Source of the DNA: Dyadobacter fermentans
GTDB lineage: Bacteria; Bacteroidota; Bacteroidia; Cytophagales; Spirosomataceae
NCBI RefSeq assembly: GCF_019924045.1
Contig: NZ_JAHXBN010000014.1
Span: 231,813-295,812 of the forward strand
Direction: 5' to 3'
Length of the DNA: 64,000 nt
Positions within the stretch are counted from its first letter, which is position 1, and each line of letters starts with the position of its first letter. This document shows, in pieces, positions 25,973-33,257 of the stretch. A program made the translations under genes and the position numbers. The notes beneath the pieces are model-generated. The model was not told the DNA's origin. It saw nothing but the letters and a program-made list of their open reading frames with translations, and searched no databases.

Positions 25973-27356
25973 CGAGCGTATCGACGAGGAGTTGCGTAAA
26001 GCTCTCCGTCAACGATTCGATAATTTTGAACGACTGCCTGATCCGACCCTCAGGGAAAAGATATTCCAGGGGCTTGGGGGCGGAACCACTATGGTGCAAA
26101 CGGGCCTCGTTGCGTCGTTGCTGCTGCTCATTGGGCTTACGGCCACGGTATACCTCGTGTCCTATTCAGTGGAGAAGAAAAGAGAACTGCTTGCGGGCGT
26201 AAAGCAGGTAACAAAGGAATTTTCCAATGTGCTGCCGGCTACTTCCCAATCGTCGGCTCGGCATGAAGATATGCAGGAACCGGAAACTGCAAAAGAGAAT
26301 AATAATACGGCCGGTACCCATCCGGCTGCATCTCAGCCTGCATTGCGCACTGAATCCAATGCTGTACGCAATGCCGGAGAAAGTGTGCAAGCCGGTACTT
26401 TGCGCGCAACCGACATAGTCACACATCCGTATCAGTATAAGCGGGCGGACGTTGCTAAACGGGTGGAGGCGGCCCGGTCGAAAGGGCCCGCATCAATCTG
26501 GAATAAACACAAGGACATTTCTCCCGCCGACAGGGTGTTTCCGGAATCGGAAATAGCGAAAGCAGACTTTGGAAATGTATTGCCTGACAGTCCCGTAACC
26601 GGTGAAGGCAATATGAAAGAACTGGAAGGGCCCTCGTTGGCCGATCAAGACATCGGGGTGCTGGATCACAGGCCAATGGCCCTTCCAAAATATAACTGGG
26701 AGCCGGACAGCGTCGTGACGCCCGGTAAGCCTCAAAAGCGCTATGAATTTCTCTTTAAAGAACATTGGAGCTTCATAGCAGGGCTTACACCATTGCGTAC
26801 GTTCCAGATCCTGACGGTACGGCCGGGGAATGGGGTTGTTTACCAAAACTTTGTTTTGCCTGCCAAAATCTCGGCGCAGACCGTTGGCTATAAGTTCTCG
26901 GCCGGGGTAGAGCGCAAAGGATTTCAATTGTTGGTTAATTACGGAGAATTCAAACAGTCGTACCGGTACGAGATCGCTACCAGCGAGTTTGCCGTAGGGC
27001 CGGATCTTACCGGCAATTATGAGGTGGTACGAAAAGGCATTCCGCAGGAGGAGAACAGCACGGTTCGGCTGGTAGGAATGGCTGTGAAAAAGCACACCGT
27101 GCGCCGTTCCCATTTCCTGCGTAACTATTTCGGGGATTTTGGGGCGGAATTCAGTCGCGACCTCACTTCCAGAAAGAATATGGTATGGGTGAATGCGGGT
27201 TTCGGGAAGGAGCTTTTTGCCGGAAATAACGTAGTCATGACTGTCGGACCGTATTTCGAATACAGCCTTTCAAAACTAGGTAATCCTGATAACCCTTTCA
27301 AAATACAGCCCTACCAGATCGGGCTTTCCGTGGGTTTGCGGTATACCAAAAAATAA
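25959..27356 (+). CDS. Membrane protein with anti-sigma-like N-terminus and outer membrane barrel-like C-terminus
   Basis: The 465-residue protein starts with a charged, helical segment (about 1-40, DEELRKALRQRFDNFERLPDPTLREKIFQGL), as an anti-sigma domain would, then one membrane helix at about 46-68 (VQTGLVASLLLLIGLTATVYLVSYS). A long low-complexity periplasmic stretch follows, and the C-terminal half (from about 260) looks like strands of an outer membrane barrel: FIAGLTPLRTFQILTV, SAGVERKGFQLLVNYGEF, MVWVNAGFGKELFAGNNVVMTVGPYFEYSL, IGLSVGLRYTKK. It overlaps the sigma gene by 14 bp. I infer it anchors the sigma factor; the odd combination is noted in the findings. Confidence 0.7.
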   Translation: MKSSDERIDEELRKALRQRFDNFERLPDPTLREKIFQGLGGGTTMVQTGLVASLLLLIGLTATVYLVSYSVEKKRELLAGVKQVTKEFSNVLPATSQSSARHEDMQEPETAKENNNTAGTHPAASQPALRTESNAVRNAGESVQAGTLRATDIVTHPYQYKRADVAKRVEAARSKGPASIWNKHKDISPADRVFPESEIAKADFGNVLPDSPVTGEGNMKELEGPSLADQDIGVLDHRPMALPKYNWEPDSVVTPGKPQKRYEFLFKEHWSFIAGLTPLRTFQILTVRPGNGVVYQNFVLPAKISAQTVGYKFSAGVERKGFQLLVNYGEFKQSYRYEIATSEFAVGPDLTGNYEVVRKGIPQEENSTVRLVGMAVKKHTVRRSHFLRNYFGDFGAEFSRDLTSRKNMVWVNAGFGKELFAGNNVVMTVGPYFEYSLSKLGNPDNPFKIQPYQIGLSVGLRYTKK

Positions 27357-27378
27357 GCCGGCGCGCTTGGCGCCGGTT
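27357..27378. terminator. Hairpin between convergent genes
   Basis: Arms CCGGCGC (27358-27364) and GCGCCGG (27370-27376) with a 5-nt loop lie in the 20-bp gap between the ends of the sigma-operon membrane gene and the kelch-like gene, partly overlapping the stop codons. No T run is visible, so it is a weak call for a terminator. Confidence 0.5.
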
Positions 27379-29947
27379 ATACTTCCGATTTCAGGATATC
27401 CCCCAGTTCCCGCCGGAAATTCTCTCCGTAAATGTTACTGTATTCTCTCGCAAAGCTCTCAAACGTACTTTTCGCGAGCGAATGCTTGCCCAGCAATGCA
27501 AAAGATTTGCATTTAAGAACCATCGCCTCCTCATTGGCTGGGTCGAAATACGAAATGTTGTTGGCCAGGCGGACCATCAACTCCGGATCGTCGGATACTT
27601 GAATGCTCCCTGCGTAGTTCAGAAACGTATTGACGACCATATTCGAAATTTCCGATTTAAAAGGGTCGAGCCATTCAAATTCCATATTGGACAGGAAGCT
27701 TCCTTTATTGGTAATGCCAATCAGCGCTTCGATCATCGGGCGGTCGATGCTTTTGGAAGAAGTGATATTCATGAAATCGAGGTAATCGATATGCACTTCA
27801 TTTTCATTGAAATCCAGTTTCCAATGCCCCGCGTTCATGACGATCTGGCAATGCGGAATTTTGGTCAGTATGGCTTTCAGCTTCGTAAGGTTCACAGAGC
27901 GGTTGTTGCGAGCGCTCTCGGCCGATTTGTCGGCCCATAGCAATTCCCGCAGCTTGTCTGAGTTAATGCCTCTTTTCCAACGGATAGAATACAGCAAAAT
28001 AACCAGGAACAGCTCTTTGATAAGCGGCGTCAGCGCCTGGGTAAAATCGGTTCCGTTGTCGTCTGTAACTTGTAAGTCGCCGAACAGAGAAATGCTGTTG
28101 CGTTCCTGCGAAGTTGCCGGGCTGGCATTCCTGCGTGGTTGCACCGCAGCGGGAGGCACGTCCACAGGTGACCTATTTTCCGGTTCGGAGGGATTTGCAG
28201 CCGGACGACGCCTGCGAAAATACAGCCACGCAGCGCAAGCGAGCAGGCCCATGCCTGCTAATACCAACGGCCACACGGGCAATGCTGTGTTTTCGGCGGT
28301 TATCACTTCGGCGCGAGCCTCGCGTACGGGTGTAAGCAGCGTGTACGCGTGCATGACCGTCTGCTTGTCGTCTTCGCTGCGGGTCATGGTGAATGCCACC
28401 AGCTGTTTGCTGTCGGGACAGAAGAACAGATCAGCGAAAGAATGCGTGTCGTGGAAAGAATAGGGGATCGGGTTTGCCATAGGCGTGAACTCCGGTTTGT
28501 CGAGCGAGCCGCGGACGAGTTGCAATTCCGAGTTATACCTGTTTTTTGGAAAACTCAAAGCATAAAAATACCCGTCGGGAAAGACCAATGAATTGGCAAA
28601 ATTCAGCTGGGTTAGGTCTGCGCCGGTGTCGTACACTTTCTTCCAGGTCCGGGTACGCGGGTCAAAGAGCAACAAATCGTTCCAGTTTCTCGGATTCAGG
28701 ATCTGCTGTCCTGTCAGGCTGCCGTAGCCGCCCAAAATGTACATGCCGCGCGGACCTACGCCGCCCGCAGCGAGGTAGCGGGGCGTGTAGGCGGGGGCAG
28801 CGGCTGTATCGCTGGTCGGCAGGGTTGTCCATTGACGCGTCGGCAGATGGTAGCGCTGCACCTTGTTTTTGTAGGTCAAATGCCCGTAACCGCCGAAAAG
28901 GTACAGCGAGGAATCTGCGGAAGAAAAGAACTTGTTCGAATGCCAGTATTCCGTGGAGCTTTCGGGAATCGGGAAAATGAAGTTATTATCCCATTTCCGG
29001 CTCGTAAAATCGAAGCGGGCGATGCGCTGCTGATCGGCATTGTAGGTGTACAGATTTCCCGAAACTGTATCCACAAATGCCTGATTGCCTTTGGCCAGAT
29101 GCAGCCTGCCCGATTGGTAGGGGTAAGAAACCATTACCTGGCTGGCCACCGAGTAAGTGTGCAGGCTATCTTCGCCGATAAGGTAAAGGATCTCGCGTTT
29201 TGGATCAAGGGCGGAGCAGGCGAACCCGCTGGTAACCATTCGCTTGCGCAGCTGCCAGACTTCATGCAGCTTTTCGACCCAAACCGGATTTTTCGTCACA
29301 CCGGCGATTTTTCCGTTGGCATTATGGACTGCTTCGCCCGAATGTTCGTCCAGGGGCCAGAAACCGGCAGATTTTCCGTCGTGAGTTAGCCGGATGTTCG
29401 CGAGGTTCATGGGCGGCACGTCCGTGGTCTGGAACGACTTATATTGATTCGCCCCGAACAGCAGCCGGTAGCAGCCGCCTGAGGCCGCCTCCATTGTATG
29501 CGAATAGGTTTTCCCACCCGCGGTAACGCTCAGTTTCCGGGCTTTCACGTCAATTTTGAGCACAAACTTGTTCCAACCGCCGAAAAGCGACTGATCGCCA
29601 ATATTGAATGCAATGCCCGATAGCTTCTCACCGGCAATGACCCGAAAGCGGCCGGTCGCTGCGGCTATCCCGTTATCGTAAATGAGGTCGACGTTATTTT
29701 TGTCGTCGCCTATGAGCCGGAAAATGTAGCCGAAGTAGGTTTTTTGTCTGGGTACAAAGGAAAGATCAAATGTCAATTCGAGGTCTTCCGAAACGCAAAC
29801 CTGCTTGGTTGGCGTGAGATCGAGCATGGTGCGGTGATCCTGCAACACCTCGTAGCTGGCGAAACGCAGGCCATGCGATTGGGCTTTCACCGGAATTCCG
29901 GCAGAAATAACGAATAGGAATGCGAGGAGGAAAAACGGCAATTTCAT
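27377..29947 (-). CDS. Membrane-anchored kelch sensor with SARP/BTAD-like DNA-binding output
   Basis: From the ATG at 29945-29947 the protein has 856 residues and a signal sequence (MKLPFFLLAFLFVISAGIPVKAQ). An N-terminal LamG-like part is followed by kelch-like repeats (for example LYLFGGYGHLTYKNKVQRYHLPTRQWTTLP, GMYILGGYGSL), then one membrane helix at about 558-577 (VWPLVLAGMGLLACAAWLYF) and a basic stop. The cytoplasmic part from about 620 holds a winged helix (GDLQVTDDNG...KRGINSDKLRELLWADKSAESARNNRSVNLTKLKAIL) and BTAD-like helices (YFDPANEEAMVLKCKSFALLGKHSLAKSTFESF), an architecture of SARP regulators. The layout suggests a one-component glycan or substrate sensor. The frame is open to 30040, but that part is a repeated GARS stretch. 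Confidence 0.8.
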   Translation of the reverse strand: MKLPFFLLAFLFVISAGIPVKAQSHGLRFASYEVLQDHRTMLDLTPTKQVCVSEDLELTFDLSFVPRQKTYFGYIFRLIGDDKNNVDLIYDNGIAAATGRFRVIAGEKLSGIAFNIGDQSLFGGWNKFVLKIDVKARKLSVTAGGKTYSHTMEAASGGCYRLLFGANQYKSFQTTDVPPMNLANIRLTHDGKSAGFWPLDEHSGEAVHNANGKIAGVTKNPVWVEKLHEVWQLRKRMVTSGFACSALDPKREILYLIGEDSLHTYSVASQVMVSYPYQSGRLHLAKGNQAFVDTVSGNLYTYNADQQRIARFDFTSRKWDNNFIFPIPESSTEYWHSNKFFSSADSSLYLFGGYGHLTYKNKVQRYHLPTRQWTTLPTSDTAAAPAYTPRYLAAGGVGPRGMYILGGYGSLTGQQILNPRNWNDLLLFDPRTRTWKKVYDTGADLTQLNFANSLVFPDGYFYALSFPKNRYNSELQLVRGSLDKPEFTPMANPIPYSFHDTHSFADLFFCPDSKQLVAFTMTRSEDDKQTVMHAYTLLTPVREARAEVITAENTALPVWPLVLAGMGLLACAAWLYFRRRRPAANPSEPENRSPVDVPPAAVQPRRNASPATSQERNSISLFGDLQVTDDNGTDFTQALTPLIKELFLVILLYSIRWKRGINSDKLRELLWADKSAESARNNRSVNLTKLKAILTKIPHCQIVMNAGHWKLDFNENEVHIDYLDFMNITSSKSIDRPMIEALIGITNKGSFLSNMEFEWLDPFKSEISNMVVNTFLNYAGSIQVSDDPELMVRLANNISYFDPANEEAMVLKCKSFALLGKHSLAKSTFESFAREYSNIYGENFRRELGDILKSEV

Positions 29948-30145
29948 CAGGTGGTTCAGGAGCGATACCGGGCCTGCGCCACTGCGTGCGCCGCTGCGTG
30001 CGCCGCTTATGGCGATTTCAGGAGGCATAAAATGGCTCATATGGGTCAGCCCGGTTCAGGTAATACGCAGTAGCAACTAATAATTTACAAAAGTTAAAAA
30101 AAACTTGAAATAATATAAGGCTGCGAGGCCCATGCCTTAAAAATA

Positions 30146-30175
30146 TGCGCCCCAGCCGTTTCGGGCCGGGGCGCA
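30146..30175 (-). terminator. Terminator downstream of the GH71/99-like gene
   Basis: A GC-rich stem of TGCGCCCCAGCC (30146-30157) and GGCCGGGGCGCA (30164-30175), 11 of 12 pairs, is followed on the minus strand by a T run (ATATTTTTAAGG). It lies just after the stop codon of the enzyme gene. Confidence 0.75.
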
Positions 30176-30200
30176 GCAAGTTAGGCTTCGGAGACCTGAT

Positions 30201-33008
30201 TTAGGGTTTTAGGATCTTTCGTTCGACGCCATCGACATTCACAATGTAAGTCCCCGATGGCCAGGTAGTGATATTCAATTCGAAATAGGGCTTGCCAGGA
30301 GTGGAGGAGTGCATTTTTCTGCCGGCCGAGTTCACAATAGCTACCTGCAAAATGCGGGCGTCCGACTGCACCGCCAGCACATTGGCGGCGGGGTTTGGAT
30401 AAACGTTCACGGCGATTGTCCGCTCAATCTTCGCCGTCACAATGCTGCTGTATGCGAAAGAATTGTCCAGATCAGTCATTTTCAGGCGGTAATAGAATTG
30501 TCCCGCAGGCAGGTTAGGGTCCGTATACAAGTAATCGCTGTTCGCATTGGCGTTCTGGTGCGAATTGATTTTTCCAATGGTCGTAAACGTCTTGGCATCG
30601 GTGCTTCGCTGGATTTCAAAATGCGAACTGTTGACTTCCTGCGAGGTGCGCCAGCTTAGTAACGCATTGTTTTGTTCGGTTTGCGTACCAAAACTTACCA
30701 ATGTAACAGGCAGCGGCTGCCCGGCAGTAGTACTCAGCGCATTTGGAAAGAGCGGAACCGACAGGCTGTTTGTCGCTTTTCCAGCGAGTACTTTCTTGGT
30801 GTAACCAGCGATACCCATATACCAGTCGGGCGTGAGGTCGAAACCGTCGGCATCGAGCGAGAGGAACCAGGTTGCTCCGCCTTTCGGGGTGTGATCGGCG
30901 AATTTCTCCATTTTAAAGAAGGAAGTCGATTCATCCACTTCATCGAACATCGCGAGGTAAACCATATTAGCCCCTTCGTTGATCACATTCTGCGATTGCT
31001 GCCACAAAAAGCTGCCGCCATTACGCGGAATGGAGTTTTTAATGGCTGCCGAGGGATTGTTACGGACGGTTTGCAGGTTGAACCACGAAAAGCCCGGGAA
31101 GATCACCGGCATATAATCGATGTTTTTGGGCTGCAAATAGGCCATATCGGGCCGTACGGAGTTGATGGCAAACGCATTGGCACCGCTTTCATTGCTGTAC
31201 CGCCCCACCGACCACGGGCTGATCACGTCAAGTTGGTCGTAAACTGCGAGCCATTCGGCGGTATGAGAGCGCCAGTTGTTGTTGAGGCCTCCCATGATGG
31301 TCGCGCGGTATTTGGGATCGTCGGTAGGGTCGGTGGGATCGCCCTCGCGGAACCATTTCACGAGCTTGTCGGAACGTGCGGCGGTAGCGTCGGGGCTCGA
31401 AGCGAGGCCAAGGCCCCACAGCGCTACCAGCGGTTTGCCTTTGTGCCACAAATAGTTGCTTTCGGAGGTAACGCCCATTTCATCCACGAGGCGCTTCCAA
31501 TCGGCGATTACCGCTTCGGTGGAAGTCGCATCCGCACCCGAGAGGTCATACATGATCGCATACACGCGACCGTATTTCAGGCTGGCGGTCTGCACGTTCT
31601 CAATCACTTTTTCGAAATGCCTCGGCACGCGTGAATCGCCGGTCCGGAAATTTTGTAAAAACCGCTGCTGGAAAACCCCGTCGATTTCATGCTCGCGCAT
31701 CCATTTAAAATGCTGGTCGACGGTGTTGTAATTGTAGCTCGAAAACAGCTTTGCGGGCGCGCCGTTGCTATACACCATGTTGGTCGCTACGAGCTCGTTG
31801 GACGGGTAGTCGCCCAGGTAAGGCCACATATCCACAGTCGCATTGGCATGGTCGGGTGCGCCGCCGAACCAATGCAGCCACCAGTTATGTGTAGGATTGC
31901 CATCGGTCGGAAGCCCGAACCAGCCCTGGTAACCGAACATCACTTTTCCATTCAACGTGTTAGCTGAGGGCACGGCCGTGGTGGCCGGGGCAGGCTCGTA
32001 GAATTCGATCTCATCGATCCGCGCGGTGACGGGCGCATTGAGCGCCTGGCTTATCTGGAAGAAATTGATGGCCGAGAGGTTCGGGTTACCCGTCTTTGTG
32101 GCGGCATCCAAATGCAGGATCACGTGGTTCCAGCCGTTCTGGATTTTCTGATTTGCGAGATTCCAGCGGTATTCGTCGCTCCCCGCCTGGCCCGACGATG
32201 AGCATACGATGCTTCCGCTGCCGTTCATTTGCGTCGCATCGGAAACAAACAGCCAGAATTTCACCACGCCATCGGCTTCCGTCACCGTGGTGTTAAATGG
32301 CGCGGGATTGAACGTAAACCAATTGGTACCTGAGCCGGTTTTAACAATGGATGCACTCCCCAGGATCTTGTTGCCCGTGTCGGCCACCAATGCATCCGCG
32401 CCCGACCAACCCGTGGTATTGTCGGCTGAGCTTAAAATGTGTGCACCGCTGAGGACACTGCCCTCATAGCCTTTGGTGAAACGGAGATTATCGATCTTGA
32501 TAATCACCGATTCACCCGTATTAATAGGCTTGTAATACCTGAAAAAATTAATGGCCGCCAGATTGGGATTGCCCTGCTTGCCCGCGGCGCTCAGGCGGAG
32601 TACCACGTTGTTCCACCCATTGCGGAGGTTTACGCTCGCGGTACCCCAGTTGTACTCGTCGGTGTCGGGGTTACCCGAGCTGGTAATCTCGAACTGCCCA
32701 CCGGAGGTGCTGAACTTTGTAACGTCCGACACGTAAAGTGAAAATTGGAGATAGGCGATGTTCAGTTCGGTTGGACCAATGCCGGTGTTGATCGGCGTGG
32801 TGAACGTACGGCGAAAGCGTTCGGTGTTGCCTCCCTCGGATTTGATGGAATACGTACCTTGCGCAGGAGCGTCGCTGTCAAGACTCAGTGCATTGCCGCC
32901 GCCGCCCCAGCCGGTAAGCGATTCGCAGTCGTCCATGGGCGTTACCTGCGCGCGCGAGGGCAGGGCTGCCGCCAGTAAAAGGAGCAACAGTAAACAGTTG
33001 TTCTTCAT
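30201..33008 (-). CDS. GH71/GH99-like secreted glycosidase with two N-terminal binding domains and T9SS tail
   Basis: The 935-residue protein has a signal peptide (MKNNCLLLLLLLAAALPSRAQ). Two consecutive, similar beta-sandwich modules occupy about 25-185 and 190-345, both ending with NGWNxVxLxL...GNPNLxAINFF, an internal duplication. The catalytic domain (about 350-735) has MFGYQGWFGLPTDGNPTHNWWLHWFG and MVYLAMFDEVDES near residue 688, whose E-x-x-E pair resembles the catalytic acids of GH99, a family of endo-mannosidases. The C-terminus holds a fibronectin-like strand region and a type A sorting domain (VYPNPAANVLAV...SGTYIVNVDGVERKILKP), which implies export by type IX secretion. It is divergent from susC and very likely acts on the glycan imported by it. 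Confidence 0.85.
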   Translation of the reverse strand: MKNNCLLLLLLLAAALPSRAQVTPMDDCESLTGWGGGGNALSLDSDAPAQGTYSIKSEGGNTERFRRTFTTPINTGIGPTELNIAYLQFSLYVSDVTKFSTSGGQFEITSSGNPDTDEYNWGTASVNLRNGWNNVVLRLSAAGKQGNPNLAAINFFRYYKPINTGESVIIKIDNLRFTKGYEGSVLSGAHILSSADNTTGWSGADALVADTGNKILGSASIVKTGSGTNWFTFNPAPFNTTVTEADGVVKFWLFVSDATQMNGSGSIVCSSSGQAGSDEYRWNLANQKIQNGWNHVILHLDAATKTGNPNLSAINFFQISQALNAPVTARIDEIEFYEPAPATTAVPSANTLNGKVMFGYQGWFGLPTDGNPTHNWWLHWFGGAPDHANATVDMWPYLGDYPSNELVATNMVYSNGAPAKLFSSYNYNTVDQHFKWMREHEIDGVFQQRFLQNFRTGDSRVPRHFEKVIENVQTASLKYGRVYAIMYDLSGADATSTEAVIADWKRLVDEMGVTSESNYLWHKGKPLVALWGLGLASSPDATAARSDKLVKWFREGDPTDPTDDPKYRATIMGGLNNNWRSHTAEWLAVYDQLDVISPWSVGRYSNESGANAFAINSVRPDMAYLQPKNIDYMPVIFPGFSWFNLQTVRNNPSAAIKNSIPRNGGSFLWQQSQNVINEGANMVYLAMFDEVDESTSFFKMEKFADHTPKGGATWFLSLDADGFDLTPDWYMGIAGYTKKVLAGKATNSLSVPLFPNALSTTAGQPLPVTLVSFGTQTEQNNALLSWRTSQEVNSSHFEIQRSTDAKTFTTIGKINSHQNANANSDYLYTDPNLPAGQFYYRLKMTDLDNSFAYSSIVTAKIERTIAVNVYPNPAANVLAVQSDARILQVAIVNSAGRKMHSSTPGKPYFELNITTWPSGTYIVNVDGVERKILKP

Positions 33009-33074
33009 TTAGGTTTGGATTAAGGTGAAAGATTTGAGTAAATGCCCGGCGCCCACAGGTCTGCCGGACTGCTT

Positions 33075-33082
33075 CAAATCTA
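33075..33082 (-). promoter_or_regulatory. -7 promoter element of the GH gene
   Basis: The minus strand reads TAGATTTG, an exact TAnnTTTG match, 67 bp upstream of the enzyme ATG. On the opposite strand TAATTTTG at 33095-33102 is another exact match, directed toward susC, but 163 bp before its start. Confidence 0.45.
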
Positions 33083-33145
33083 GACGCACACCTATAATTT
33101 TGGCTTAACTATGAATTAATAAAGAATAAATGGGAAAAAATGTCG

Positions 33146-33190
33146 GCTTAAAACCTGCAATTAAGTCCAAATTAAGTCCCCGTTAACACC
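33146..33190 (+). promoter_or_regulatory. TTAAnnCC repeat array between GH gene and susC
   Basis: Four TTAAnnCC motifs occur at 33148-33155, 33161-33168, 33172-33179 and 33183-33190, with start-to-start distances of 13, 11 and 11 bp. Units two and three are AATTAAGTCC, exact 10-mers separated by one base. Direct repeats spaced by about one helical turn are the known binding mode of OmpR/SARP-type winged helices. They lie 68-110 bp before the susC start and within 200 bp of the GH start, so they could serve both. Confidence 0.6.
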
Positions 33191-33231
33191 CCGCCATTTA
33201 CTTAGCGGCCGGAATTACAATTACCTCCGAG

Positions 33232-33239
33232 TAACTTTT
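33232..33239 (+). promoter_or_regulatory. Possible -7 element of susC
   Basis: TAACTTTT at 33232-33239 resembles TAnnTTTG with a T in place of the final G and lies 19 bp before the susC ATG. The TTAAnnCC array would then be located just upstream of the -33 region, an activator-like position. Confidence 0.3.
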
Positions 33240-33257
33240 TCTTTCAAAAAAACAATT

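Noticed and set aside
29948..30040. N-terminal extension of the kelch-SARP protein
   Set aside because: Contains a tandem GARS repeat from a short DNA duplication, and would bury the signal peptide.
30672..31634. 320-codon frame opposite the GH71/99-like gene
   Set aside because: Antisense shadow; the coding strand has signal peptide, modules and T9SS tail.
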